Below are positions 45,204 through 54,999 of a stretch of 64,000 bases of DNA, piece after piece. The notes under the pieces are model-generated. The model was given only the letters and a program-made list of their open reading frames with translations. It was not told the origin of the DNA and did not search any database. Source of the DNA: Limnovirga sp038203525 (GTDB taxonomy: Bacteria > Bacteroidota > Bacteroidia > Chitinophagales > Chitinophagaceae); the NCBI GenBank assembly GCA_038203525.1, contig JBBRDW010000001.1, forward strand, positions 62,001 through 126,000. The letters are read 5' to 3'. Within the stretch, counting starts at the first letter, position 1. Every line of letters starts with the position of its first letter. A program made the translations under genes and the position numbers.

Positions 45204-45983
45204 TTATGTCAATTCATTTAAAAGCGCGTTGAGCATTGCAACCTTGTCGTTAATTTCATTGCATTCGATATTTGATACGGAAAGAACAGGCGCAAGTAGC
45301 GGATATAAGCCAGGCTTATTAAGCAAATTTACCACCTGGTATTTAATCCATTTATTATAAGCAATCGGATAAGTTCTATTCGCAATAAAAAGTGCCTGAA
45401 GGTATTCCTGAAATGCTTTGCACAAAATATCAAATGCCTGAAAATACAATTCCCGTTTTATAAAAAAAGGAATATGATCTAAATCGTACCGGCAGGCATC
45501 TGTAATCATCCTGAATCTTTTTATGCTTAAATCCTCCGCATAATATGGTAACCATTGTTCTTGTAACGCCTGGAAATATTTACCACCGATATGCATTGGC
45601 GCAGCATAGCAAATTTGATTGCCAATTTCTAACTCAAAGTAGTTGCAGGGCTCCCCAACTTCAATAGTACCCGGCGTGTATTTGCCATTGATAATATCTA
45701 CATGTACATGCGCAAAAGGACTTGATTTTTTATACTTTATTGTTGTTGTTTGCTTTGAAGAATAATTAAGCCATTGCTTTTCTATCTCTTTAATTTCTTT
45801 ATTTGAAATAGTCGGTTTCACAAGAATTGCTAAGTCAAGATCGCTTTCAGCTACAGCATGCCCACGGGCACAGGAGTTTACAATTAAAACAGTGTCTACA
45901 CCCGAAAGCGCGGAAAAGTAATCATGAACTACTTCGGCTGTTTTTCTGTGTAAAGTTGTTGGGAATATCGGTTTAAATTTCAT
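45204..45983 (-). CDS. Nucleotidyltransferase-domain protein
   Basis: 259 residues. Pol-beta-type nucleotidyltransferase motif VNSCARGHAVAESDLDLAILV (about 35-54: the G-S-like loop followed by DxD), with a third acidic position in HVHVDIING. The C-terminal half is helical (FQAFDILCKAFQEYLQALFIANRTYPIAYNKWIKYQ) and resembles HEPN-like or substrate-binding helices of antibiotic-type nucleotidyltransferases. No partner toxin or antitoxin gene is adjacent. Target unknown. Confidence 0.78.
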   Translation of the reverse strand: MKFKPIFPTTLHRKTAEVVHDYFSALSGVDTVLIVNSCARGHAVAESDLDLAILVKPTISNKEIKEIEKQWLNYSSKQTTTIKYKKSSPFAHVHVDIINGKYTPGTIEVGEPCNYFELEIGNQICYAAPMHIGGKYFQALQEQWLPYYAEDLSIKRFRMITDACRYDLDHIPFFIKRELYFQAFDILCKAFQEYLQALFIANRTYPIAYNKWIKYQVVNLLNKPGLYPLLAPVLSVSNIECNEINDKVAMLNALLNELT

Positions 45984-46066
45984 TTATAAATAATTACTTA
46001 AGAACCTGAAGGCACCCGGCAAAAAATGGAATCTACGTTTCTATAAAAGCTCCATAAAGATATACC

Positions 46067-46129
46067 GTACAAGAGTGCGACGCAACAGCCGATGCCATTA
46101 AATTCAAATGCCGGGCTAATAAAATTTTT
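46067..46129 (+). repeat. Repeat unit downstream of the amidinotransferase-like gene
   Basis: Exact core at 46067-46086, then AATGCCGGGCTAATAAAATT up to the stop codon. Inner flank CTATAAAAGCTCCATAAAGA resembles part of the long inner arm. Confidence 0.88.
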
Positions 46130-47050
46130 CTACTTATTACGCATCAATGGCCTGGTAAGACAGGTAGGTCCGCCGCCACCTTTTATACTGATTTGCTCCC
46201 CCGCATAAACAGTGACTTTACAACCCGCATTTTCGAGGGCAGCTTTTGTTTTGGGATTACCATCCACCATTAAACATTTGCGTGGCGCAAGGGCCAGTAC
46301 ATTGCACCCCATACTCTCAAATTCTTCTTCGGGCACTTCAACCAACTGATAGCCGTGCTGCAATAAATAATTACGAAAACTGATGGGCATAAGCGGCGAA
46401 TACACCACCGCAAGATCTTTATCAACAGGACTTAAAATAGACATTAGGTGAAACACATCTGAAGGCCCTCTATAATGCGGTAAGGGCACGGTAATTACTT
46501 TTACACCCATTGGATCTAACAAAGCGGTTAACTGTTTTATACCTTCTTCATTGGTGCGGTAGGTAAGGCCAACGGCAAGCGTATATTCATTTAGCCAGGC
46601 CACATCTCCACCTTCTGCAGTACCCGGTGCGGTAATTGCTCCAAGAATACTGATACCATTGGCTTCAAAGGCCTTTTGCTGCGCATCTGGCTCGTGTATT
46701 CTGGCGGCTTTGCCCATATTGCACAGGATCATTCCCTTATCTGTAGCAATAGACGCATCTCGGCAATAAATGGAATCCATATTTACCGTTTCGTTTTGCG
46801 GAAACTTTAAAATTTCTGCACCCGTTTCTTTAATTCGCGACTCAAAATTTTCGTACTCACTTACGGCATCTACCAGCTTAGGTTTATCCAGATAATTCAA
46901 TGCTTTCCAGTGAGCTTCAATATGTGCATCGCTTATAAAAGCCTGTTGTGCATGCTTAATAAAAAGCGATTTTATTTTCCCGGTTTCCGAGTGGCAGGTA
47001 AAGTTACTGGCGGGCAGGTCATGGTTGATAATTGATGGTTTATTGCTCAT
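46130..47050 (-). CDS. Arginine deiminase / DDAH-family hydrolase
   Basis: 306 residues from MSNKPSIINHDLPAS; a longer frame upstream only overlaps the permease gene out of register. Guanidine-modifying superfamily: SIYCRDASIATDKG, GTAEGGDVAWLNEY (substrate Glu/Asp), HYRGPSDVFHLMSIL (catalytic His) and the nucleophile Cys in GGGGPTCLTRPL near the C-terminus. Likely acts on arginine, methylated arginine or a related guanidine. It sits 53 bases downstream of an APC permease, consistent with uptake followed by breakdown. Confidence 0.85.
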   Translation of the reverse strand: MSNKPSIINHDLPASNFTCHSETGKIKSLFIKHAQQAFISDAHIEAHWKALNYLDKPKLVDAVSEYENFESRIKETGAEILKFPQNETVNMDSIYCRDASIATDKGMILCNMGKAARIHEPDAQQKAFEANGISILGAITAPGTAEGGDVAWLNEYTLAVGLTYRTNEEGIKQLTALLDPMGVKVITVPLPHYRGPSDVFHLMSILSPVDKDLAVVYSPLMPISFRNYLLQHGYQLVEVPEEEFESMGCNVLALAPRKCLMVDGNPKTKAALENAGCKVTVYAGEQISIKGGGGPTCLTRPLMRNK

Positions 47051-47103
47051 CGTTATTGGTTTATTTAAATCTGTAATATCGTTTTCAAAATCCCTTTTGG
47101 AAT

Positions 47104-48417
47104 TTAGGGTCGGTTTCGTTTTATCCAAACATAAAAGGGCGTGCCGGCAATTAGGCAAATAAAACCCCAGTAAACGGTTTCCTGTCCGGCGCCAATAATG
47201 GCCCAAAAAGAAAATGCAAAAGCCAAAGCCGCAAGAACAAATGCCTGCCACTTGTTTTGATTGACAAAATCCTTTAGCCCGGCTTTTATTATGATATAAG
47301 CGGCGGCACATAAAAGATATGGAAACAGTGAAGTAAATGTGGAAAGCAGTATTAAAAATTTAAACTGTTCCACAAGGCCTTCTGAATAGTTCATGACCAT
47401 AAGAACAGACACCAATGCACTGGAAATAACAATACCAATGGCTGGCACTCCCCGTTTATTTTCTTTACCAAATATTGCAGGGAATAGTTTGTCTTTTGCT
47501 ATGGCAGCGGGTATTTGCCCCTGTATCAATATCCAGCCATTGAGTGCACCAAATGCAGCAACAGCAACGCCTGCACTAACCCAGTATTGTGCGTTGCTGC
47601 CCCAAATAATTACAGCTGCGTCTGCAAATGGCGTAACAGATTTTTGAAGGTCTTTAATGGGTATCATACCCATTACACTCACCGTGCTTACAATGTATAT
47701 GACGGTAACAACCAGTGTACCCAGCATGGTTGCAATCGGAATTGTTTTCTCCGGATTGGCAACGCTGCCCGACGGAATAGTGGCGCACTCCAAACCAAGG
47801 AATGCAAAAAAAGTTAAGGTAGCTGTTGCAGTTATGGCTGCAAAATCTGATGTGCCGCTATTGTTGAAAGGAATAAAATTGCTGAAACTTATAAAAAATA
47901 AACCGCCAATTGCAACCAGCACTAATGGAATAATTTTTAATACAGTAGTAATCAGTTGAAGCTTACCCGATGTAACAATACCCAGCGTATTTATCCAAGT
48001 GAGTAACCAGATGGCGCCAAGCGCTGTAAACACCGCTGCTGCTGCATTTGTAGCAAGTACGGGGAAAAAAGTACTCAGTGCACTTACCAGTGAAACAGCG
48101 ATTGCGGCATTGGTACACCAAACAGATATCCAGTAGCCCCAGGCCACCAGGAAGCCGGCATAATCGCCAAAGCCTTTATAGGTATACGCGTATGGACCGC
48201 CATCGGCCTGTGGCATCATTTTACTAAGGTTACTGAAAACTTTGGCCAGCAAAAAAGCACCTGCAGCAGCCACCAGCCAGCCCACCAAACCTATGCTGCC
48301 ATAAGCTGCCAATGCTGCCGGCATCAGGAATATACCAGCACCAATCATGTTACCGGCAACCAGTGAAGTGCTTGTCCACAAACCAAGTTTATTTTTTACC
48401 GGGAAACTTTCAGGCAT
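47104..48417 (-). CDS. APC-family amino acid permease (AdiC/ArcD-like)
   Basis: 437 residues with about twelve transmembrane helices. The first helix contains LVAGNMIGAGIFLMPAALAAYG, the unwound GxG substrate segment of APC transporters, and MPQADGGPYAYTYKGFGDYAGFLVAWGYWIS follows. Closest in character to arginine/agmatine or ornithine exchangers. Pairing with a guanidine-cleaving enzyme suggests transport of arginine-type compounds; this is inference. Confidence 0.87.
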   Translation of the reverse strand: MPESFPVKNKLGLWTSTSLVAGNMIGAGIFLMPAALAAYGSIGLVGWLVAAAGAFLLAKVFSNLSKMMPQADGGPYAYTYKGFGDYAGFLVAWGYWISVWCTNAAIAVSLVSALSTFFPVLATNAAAAVFTALGAIWLLTWINTLGIVTSGKLQLITTVLKIIPLVLVAIGGLFFISFSNFIPFNNSGTSDFAAITATATLTFFAFLGLECATIPSGSVANPEKTIPIATMLGTLVVTVIYIVSTVSVMGMIPIKDLQKSVTPFADAAVIIWGSNAQYWVSAGVAVAAFGALNGWILIQGQIPAAIAKDKLFPAIFGKENKRGVPAIGIVISSALVSVLMVMNYSEGLVEQFKFLILLSTFTSLFPYLLCAAAYIIIKAGLKDFVNQNKWQAFVLAALAFAFSFWAIIGAGQETVYWGFICLIAGTPFYVWIKRNRP

Positions 48418-48519
48418 AAGAATGGTTGGTTTAAAATAGTTGGGTAAGATACTATTTTAAAATTATGGTAATAAAATTCAACCAACTGTTTAAGGCAAGT
48501 AATTAATTGTAATGCAGGG

Positions 48520-48876
48520 ATTTTTTTTGAGCCCGGCGTTAAATCTTTGTGAGGCATTCGTTGCGTCGCACTCTTGTACGCCTTAGCTCCGTGCGGCAGC
48601 ATACCTGTGCAGTTGCAAAGCCAATCTGCTACTGTGTGATTGTAGCAACAGCCAATAAAAAAAAAGTGAACTACACTTTACACCATTATTCGCAGGATTT
48701 ATCAGGGCAGATCAAAAACAAGATACACGCCGTGTACTAAAGGTTTAAACAAACGGATGTTTTATACTCTGATGTAAAATGTATTGGCTGTTCCTGCTTA
48801 ATTTATAATCAGAATGCACAAGAGTGCGACGCAACGGCAGCTTCATGCCTGTACTGTACCCTGGCTAATAATAATT
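48520..48876. mobile_element. Paired repeat element, long form
   Basis: Left TTTTTTGAGCCCGGCG with exact core at 48560-48579; right GCACAAGAGTGCGACGCAAC at 48816-48835, ending CCCTGGCTAATAATAATT. Units are 236 bases apart, the widest pair seen. Confidence 0.83.
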
Positions 48877-49129
48877 CTACAAGCTGAAGTAGAATCTCCA
48901 TAAAAATATAATCCTATAAGTGTACAATTTAGTAACAAATTGGGTACAACCTGCCACGCTTTACTGTGGACTAAAAAATTTCGTTGAGGCTGGATCTTCG
49001 CTATGACAATTGTTTGTCCAGTTGGTGAGCAGGGCATTTGGAATATTCAACAAAAACCCCTTCTGGAAAACAGGTTTAGATGGTTTAGCCTGCCTTTACC
49101 TGGGTTGCTTTAGTCCTGGGCAAGCTTGA

Positions 49130-49603
49130 TGCATTTTTGAGACCAACTGCGTTACAATACCACTAAACCCTGTTGTTGCAGCTACTCATGTTGCTACGCC
49201 ACTCGGTCCGATTGGCGTGTCGTTAAATGGTGTTCCCTTCTTCAATCAATACGCTGGTCCTAACAACCAGGTTTTAGCTGGTGAAATAAATTCATTTGAT
49301 AAATACTATGGTCATCCAGCACCGGGCAATCTTTATCATTACCACGTAGAGCCATTATATTTAACAACAATAAAATCTACCAAATCTGGTTTGATGGGCT
49401 TTCTGTTAGATGGGTGTGTGGTGTATGGACCTGAAGAAGAAAATGGTACTACCGTTGTAAGTAGCGATTTGGATGCATATTATGGGCATACACATGCAAC
49501 CGTTGATTATCGGAATGGAATTTATCATTATCACTTTTCTTCAGTTGCTCCTTATTTGAATGGAAACGGATTTTATGGCACACCAGGAACGGAATCTAAT
49601 TAA
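49130..49603 (+). pseudogene. Truncated YHYH-domain protein
   Basis: The frame encodes IPLNPVVAATHVATPLGPIG, then SLNGVPFFNQYAG, the LYHYH motif and a second YHYHF motif. Family similarity clearly extends upstream of the first possible start (GTG at 49217) to about 49154, but a stop in the same frame at 49127 cuts it off, and the signal peptide and N-terminal third are missing. Proteins of this family are secreted and often lie beside SCO1-like genes, as here. Confidence 0.75.
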
Positions 49604-50205
49604 ATGAAATATTCAATAATATTTTTTATATGCCTTTTGGTTTATTACTGCAAACAGAATCACCCAATACCTATGTCTGTTACTCAGGCAGCTATAGAAA
49701 TACCTGATGTCGTTGTTTTAAAAATAATAAATCAATAGCTGTTAACAACGATACCATTTTGAGGAATGGCAAAAAATTTAATGGCTATTTGTATTTACCT
49801 TACCGGGATAGTAAAGACACTTTTTCAGTTGAAAGTTATACAGGTGGTTTGGCACACCGGATATTAAAAAAGTGGTATCCAAATAAGCAATTAATGGAGG
49901 AAAGGCATTATTCCTTTGGCCAAAAAAATGGCAGTCAAATTGGCTATTGGGAAAATGGAAATAAAAGATTTGACTTTACGGCAAAAAATGATTTTAACCA
50001 GGGCGAGCTTAAAGAATGGATGGCTAATGGCGCATTATTTCACGTAGGAAATTATGGAAACGGACAAGAAAAAGGCAAGCAGCAATTATGGTACGAAAAT
50101 GACAAAATTAGGGCTAATTATATTGTTCTTAAAGGAAAAAGATATGGATTATTGGGAACAAAAAATTGTCAAAATGTTTCGGACAGTGTTTTTAATACTA
50201 ATTAG
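49604..50205 (+). pseudogene. MORN-repeat (YwqK-like) lipoprotein gene with a frameshift
   Basis: Starts right after the YHYH stop: MKYSIIFFICLLVYYCKQNH (lipobox YYC) runs to a stop at 49738. The following frame gives NNDTILRNGKKFNGYLYL, KKWYPNKQLMEERHY, ELKEWMANGALFHVG and KIRANYIVLKGK, typical MORN-type repeats. Restoring one A in the A5 tract at 49720-49724 joins the frames as VVLKNNKSIAVNNDT. So the gene is whole in length but broken by a one-base loss. Confidence 0.78.
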
Positions 50206-50828
50206 CTGGAGTTTCTTTGGGTGTGCCGATGTAGTTAATAATCAACCGCAATTACTTTACTACAATGAGCCAAATTTTACTCCGCTATTTATTAAAAACA
50301 AGGCCGGCATAAAGTTTAAAATAAATCATACCATTAGAGATTTTTCATTTGTAAATCAAGATAGTGTAACAATTACCCAAGAAATTGTTGAGCAAAAAAT
50401 TCATGTTGCGAATTTTATATTCACTTCCTGTGGCAGTATTTGCCCGACTATGACACGTAACATGAAAATTGTAAGCGATAGCATGGAAAATGATCCTGAT
50501 ATCATGTTTCTATCATACTCGGTAACACCCTGGATAGATAAGCCGAGTGTGTTAAAAAAATTTGAAGTGAATGATAAAATCAGTAACCCTAACTGGCAAT
50601 TTCTTACTGGCGCTAAAAGTGAAATATACTCATTGGCCCGTAAATCTTATTTTGCTGAAGCGGATTTGGGCTTTTTCAAAAGATAGCTGAGAATTTTTAC
50701 ATACAGAACATTTTGTGCTGGTCGATAAAAACAAAAGAATTAAAGGTATTTATAATGGTACATTATTGTTAGAAATGTACCAGCTTATTGATGATATAAG
50801 AACTTTGAAAAAAGAAGATGCATTCTAG
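50174..50828 (+). pseudogene. SCO1/SenC-family copper chaperone-like gene, frameshifted
   Basis: Begins MFRTVFLILISWSFFGC (lipobox), overlapping the MORN gene by 32 bases. FIFTSCGSICPTMTRNMKIV holds the SCO copper Cys pair (here CxxxC, CGSIC), and FLSYSVTPWIDKP follows. The frame stops at 50686 after DLGFFKR, but the next frame continues EFLHTEHFVLVDKNKRIKGI and YNGTLLLEMYQLIDDIR to a stop at 50828, the expected SCO C-terminus with its His ligand. One or two small indels lie at 50680-50690. Confidence 0.8.
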
Positions 50829-51318
50829 TGTAGCGCTAAAGTAACTGTGGCTAAAATGATTTATACTTTTTGTTTGCATTCTTATTTGACCTTTTTCGCA
50901 AGTTGCAAAATGCAATACACCATTGATACAAAATTGCAAATGTTTCCTATCACTTTATTACATTGCCCATTGCCGGTGGTTTAATAGCAGAGATTCTCCT
51001 GAATAAAAGCCGAATAAAAATCTATACGTACAAGCCTGCGATGCCGAAACAAGTTGGGTAAAGCCTAGAATATTTTACCGCAGACTTCAAAATTTCGAAA
51101 AAAACTGGCTATTTGTTGTAACTCCGGGATTGCTGAGGGCGTAACCTGCAACGGAATACCTGCCATTTTTATGCTCGATTTATACAGGCAGATTTCCGGT
51201 TATATGGCTATCTGTGTTGGCAAAGGCACCTGCCAACTGGCAGCACCAATAAAAAAATATTACAAAGCGTAAACTTTTCAACCCTAAGTTTTGTTTACTA
51301 AGATTAAATAAAAAAATA
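50829..51318. other. 490-base gap before the fasciclin gene
   Basis: Contains a heavily decayed repeat unit (GTACAAGCCTGCGATGCCGA, 51028-51047, with inner flank CCTGAATAAAAGCCGAATAA upstream) and a small hairpin GTTGGCA/TGCCAAC at 51216-51237. No gene seen. Confidence 0.55.
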
Positions 51319-51870
51319 ATGAAAAAGAACCTTGTTAAAATGTTATTTGTGGTTGCAATTGGCTCAACGAGCTTGTTGGCCTGCAACAGTGCAGAAACCA
51401 AAACGGAACCTACTGCTGAAGTGGTAAAAGAAGAACCGATGGCGCCTGCTCCTGCTGCAAAAGATGTAGTGGATATTGCGATTGGCTCCACTGATCATAC
51501 AACGCTTGTGGCTGCTGTTACGGCTGCGGGATTGGTAGAAACGCTTAAAGGCGCAGGTCCGTTTACCATTTTTGCTCCAACTAATGCGGCATTTGCTGCC
51601 TTACCTGCCGGAACAGTTGATATGCTTTTAAAACCAGAGAATAAGGATAAGCTTTCCAACATTCTTACCTATCACGTAGTTTCTGGCAGTGTAAAAGCGG
51701 CAGACTTAACGGATGGCCAAAAGATAAAAACTTTGCAGGGTGAAGACTTGACCGTATCGATAAAGGACGGAAAAGTAATGATTAACGGTGCTACTGTTAC
51801 TACCGCTGATTTGGAAGGTAGCAATGGTGTTGTTCATGTAATAGATGGTGTACTGATGCCCAAAAAATAA
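51319..51870 (+). CDS. Fasciclin-domain lipoprotein
   Basis: 183 residues. Lipobox SLLAC (Cys 22), an acidic and proline-rich linker, then one FAS1 domain: TTLVAAVTAAGLVETLKGAGPFTIFAPTNAAF (H1 motif), LSNILTYHVVSGSV (the YH motif), and GSNGVVHVIDGVLMP (H2 motif). Cell-surface adhesion or matrix role is typical. Intact, in contrast to the decayed genes around it, with its own terminator. Confidence 0.93.
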   Translation: MKKNLVKMLFVVAIGSTSLLACNSAETKTEPTAEVVKEEPMAPAPAAKDVVDIAIGSTDHTTLVAAVTAAGLVETLKGAGPFTIFAPTNAAFAALPAGTVDMLLKPENKDKLSNILTYHVVSGSVKAADLTDGQKIKTLQGEDLTVSIKDGKVMINGATVTTADLEGSNGVVHVIDGVLMPKK

Positions 51871-51887
51871 TTTTTTAAATTTTTGAG

Positions 51888-51927
51888 AAAAGGTCGGGGA
51901 TTGGCATGTGCCAGTCCCCGACCTTTT
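51888..51927 (+). terminator. Fasciclin gene terminator
   Basis: AAAGGTCGGGGATTGGCA and TGCCAGTCCCCGACCTTT form an 18-base stem (one G-U) around TG, followed by TTTTT. Confidence 0.93.
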
Positions 51928-53306
51928 TTTGCCCTTGCCAGTTTTGTAACCGGCGGCATTAACAGCTCAATAGCTCTATAGTCTTACAAGTCTGCGACCA
52001 CTGAAACAGGTTCGGTACAGGCTGCCATGATTTGCTGGCGTGAAAGATTTGCTATGAACCGAGCTTGGCAACTGAAGTCTGATTCCGTTATAGCATCCTG
52101 TTCAATAATAAATCTATATCTATTCGCAAGGGTTAAAAGCTCCAATTTAAACTGGCATTTGTATTAATTATTTTTGAGAGAACCCGATTAAAATATATTT
52201 TACAAAAGCAGGAAAAAAGCCGTGCATCCATGCAAGATTATTTAATACCAGCTCAGTTTTTATCTCCGTTTAGCAGTCAATTTCTATCAGCCAATTGCCG
52301 CTGCCCGGTAGTATACCATCGGATGCATTATTAGGTACTTACATTGGTCTACCGGGCAATAAGTTTACCTGAGCAAGCAGTATCAATCAACAGGTTGCAA
52401 CAGGCGCTTTGATTATTATGCGTCTATAATCTATTATCGATAGAGAAAAAATTCTGCCGACACACCAAAATATGTGTAGGTAATGTATTATTGGTGACAG
52501 CAGCTTCAGCTATGTAGCGCCTTTAGACGCAAGTTTATTAACAGAAATAAGAAACCATCTATCCCTTGAAAAGATAAACGAGATTAATGAAAAAATACCT
52601 TCAACAATAACCAAGACGGATTCTGGTTAAGTTCAAAGCAATCATAATAATAAAGATAAAGTGCCGTTATTGCTGAATTATCGCATCGATATTCGCAACA
52701 CAGCACAAAATAATTGTGTAACAGACCCTCTCACAAAGACCGGCAAGTGCATCAAGCCAACACCTAAGAGAAGTTTATTAAGGAATGCTACAGCCCCCCC
52801 TTCACTGTATATCGCTTACTCCTGAAAAAATCGATAGAAGAACAATTCGACCCAGCATAAACAGATTTTAATATAAACAGCATAAAAGCCTTTTTAAGGT
52901 AAACGAACGAATCATGGAGACCATCGGGTATGCGGGTACCTAACCTGATAAATATTATCGGCAAGGAGCTTTACAGCTAATAAATAGATAAATTGAGTGG
53001 GTAAATTAATAAAGCAGCTCCCAGAATTTTTAAAAAATCACCTTTACTTGATTTAAACAACAGACACTAAATATGATAATTGTGATCCCTAAAAGCCTGT
53101 GCGAAATTTTAATAGCGCCATTTTACAACAGAAAAAGTTAACCGGATGTAAACCTAAAGCTGATAATAGTTATGAACGATGAACGGATTGCGACGCAACG
53201 AAGATGCCATGAAATGATTTGCTGGTATTAAAATATGCTTTTATGACAGGCCAGGTTAATTAGTTATTTATGGGAAAAGTCATAATCGGCTTTTCTACGT
53301 CGAGGG
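51928..53306. other. 1.4-kb gene-poor region with decayed repeats
   Basis: No intact gene. Holds two degraded repeat units (TTACAAGTCTGCGACCACTG at 51984-52003; ATTGCGACGCAACGAAGATG near 53187-53206 ending TTGCTGGTATTAAAAT) and one short reading frame at 52502-52630 encoding SYVAPLDASLLTEIRNHLSL and onwards, which looks like a cut-off protein C-terminus but is unassigned. Confidence 0.6.
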
Positions 53307-53741
53307 CTAAGCTGTTATTGGTTTAGTATGTTGATTTGATGGTAGCTTATTCTCTTTGAGAATATTCTGTAGGCGACCGAGGTGCCTTTTTACCAGGCCA
53401 TCTTCGATTTTTTTAATAAAATAGCCATTATCTATTTTGTTGTTCCAGATAATATAGGTGAGGCATTTTAGCACAGTGTCAATGGAAATCTGGTCTATCC
53501 ATTTTTGAGCGGTTTCATAATCACGTGGCTCGCTCTGCATAATACTGTAATCAGTATCAGCGAAATTATTCTGGCAGAAGATATCTATAAAGGCATCGGC
53601 AGATTCTACGAGTTTGCCCTCAGGATTTTTGGTTTTCCTTATTAAGGTATCATCAATTACAAGGCTGGGATAAAAAATATCATTAAAATCGGCCAGTTGC
53701 TGCAGGGCATTAATTTCTATTTTGTTGTATTTCCGGGTCAT
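53307..53741 (-). CDS. Hypothetical protein, possibly DUF6508-like
   Basis: 144 residues, no signal peptide. Pattern: ALQQLADFNDIFYP at the start, ADAFIDIFCQNNFADTDY, AQKWIDQISIDTVLKCLTYIIWNNKIDNGYFIKKIEDGLVKRHLGRL at the end. The last block (a helix followed by xGxxxxxIExGxxxxxLxRL) resembles DUF6508 proteins, but I am not certain. It stands alone, with a decayed repeat downstream. Confidence 0.6.
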   Translation of the reverse strand: MTRKYNKIEINALQQLADFNDIFYPSLVIDDTLIRKTKNPEGKLVESADAFIDIFCQNNFADTDYSIMQSEPRDYETAQKWIDQISIDTVLKCLTYIIWNNKIDNGYFIKKIEDGLVKRHLGRLQNILKENKLPSNQHTKPITA

Positions 53742-53952
53742 GGTTCTTAATAGGCATAAAGATAATGTTGGAAACTTTCAAAGAAATTGCGAACGGATAG
53801 TTTTAAATCCATTTTAATGTAATCGCTAAAAGTGCTTAAAAAATTAATGTAATTTTGATTTTATCGCTCGGTTTAGATGGGAGATTTTATTTATTACAAA
53901 ATATTTTACAGAGATTTCTGTTGGATTATCTTATGCCTGAAATTATACTACT

Positions 53953-54999
53953 ATGTCTGTTCTACACAACAGGGTTTCCAATGAAGAGCTAAAAAAAAAG
54001 ATGCTCGAAGAAAAGGAACCCCGCACTACAATAAGCTTTTACAAGTATTTCTCAATTGAAGATCCGCAGGCTTTTAGAGACTATTGTTATAACCATTTTT
54101 CTGCCTTAAATGTGTTTGGCAGAATTTATATTGCAAAGGAAGGTATCAATGCGCAAGCAAGCGTGCCTCAATTTAATTTTGAAGCATTACAGTCTTTTTT
54201 AAATTCTGTTGAAGGACTTAACGGTGTACGATTAAATATTGCAGTAGACGATGACGGTAAATCTTTTTGGGTTTTAAAAATAAAAGTGCGTGAAAAAATT
54301 GTGGCTGATGGTATAAGCGACGCTGCTTTTAATATGGGTAATAAAGGCAGGTATGTTAATGCAGAAGGTATGAATAAAATGCTGGACGACCCTACCACAA
54401 TTGTGGTAGATATGCGAAACCATTACGAATATGAAGTTGGGCATTTTGCCAACGCTATTGAAGTACCGTCCGATACGTTCCGCGATCAGTTGCCCATGGC
54501 GGCAGATATGCTAAAGGGTAATGAGGAAAAACAAATAATAATGTATTGCACAGGTGGTATCCGTTGCGAAAAGGCGAGCGCTTATTTGTTGCACCGCGGT
54601 TTTAATAATGTATTTCACCTCGAGGGAGGTATTATTAATTATGCCAAAGAACTAAAAGAAAAGGGTTTGAAAAGTAAATTTTCGGGCAAAAATTTTGTTT
54701 TTGATAACAGACTTGGTGAGCGTATTACAGAAGAGGTTATAGCTAAATGCCACCAGTGCGGCAAACCCTGCGATACACATACCAACTGTAAAAATAATGG
54801 CTGCCATTTACTATTTATTCAATGTAAAGGATGTGCTGCTGAATACGACGGTTGTTGCAGTACCGCATGTAAAGACACCATTCTTATGCCCGTAGAAAGA
54901 CAGAAAGAAATTCGTAAGGGTGTTATCAACGGCCAGAATATTTTTAATAAAAGTAAAGCAAGGTTAAGGCCCAGGCTGGAGGAATTAAGGAAAGGATAG
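53953..54999 (+). CDS. trhO: tRNA uridine(34) hydroxylase (rhodanese-like)
   Basis: 348 residues, YceA/TrhO family: N-terminal acylphosphatase-like domain (TISFYKYFSIEDPQAFRDYCYNHFSALNVFGRIYIAKEGINAQ), then a rhodanese domain with the active Cys in MYCTGGIRCEKASAYLLHRGFNNVFHLEGGI. A C-terminal zinc-type Cys cluster follows (CHQCGKPCDTHTNC, CKGCAAEYDGCCSTAC). Forms 5-hydroxyuridine in the anticodon wobble position. Monocistronic. Confidence 0.95.
   Translation: MSVLHNRVSNEELKKKMLEEKEPRTTISFYKYFSIEDPQAFRDYCYNHFSALNVFGRIYIAKEGINAQASVPQFNFEALQSFLNSVEGLNGVRLNIAVDDDGKSFWVLKIKVREKIVADGISDAAFNMGNKGRYVNAEGMNKMLDDPTTIVVDMRNHYEYEVGHFANAIEVPSDTFRDQLPMAADMLKGNEEKQIIMYCTGGIRCEKASAYLLHRGFNNVFHLEGGIINYAKELKEKGLKSKFSGKNFVFDNRLGERITEEVIAKCHQCGKPCDTHTNCKNNGCHLLFIQCKGCAAEYDGCCSTACKDTILMPVERQKEIRKGVINGQNIFNKSKARLRPRLEELRKG

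Noticed and set aside
46130..47311. A longer 393-codon version of the arginine-deiminase-like gene
   Set aside because: The extra N-terminal part overlaps the 3' end of the permease gene in another frame and is Cys/Arg-rich without similarity; the Met at 47050 begins a normal-length family protein.
49604..49738. A separate 44-residue lipoprotein gene
   Set aside because: Its C-terminal end joins smoothly to the following MORN frame by restoring one A, so it is the 5' part of a frameshifted gene rather than an independent one.
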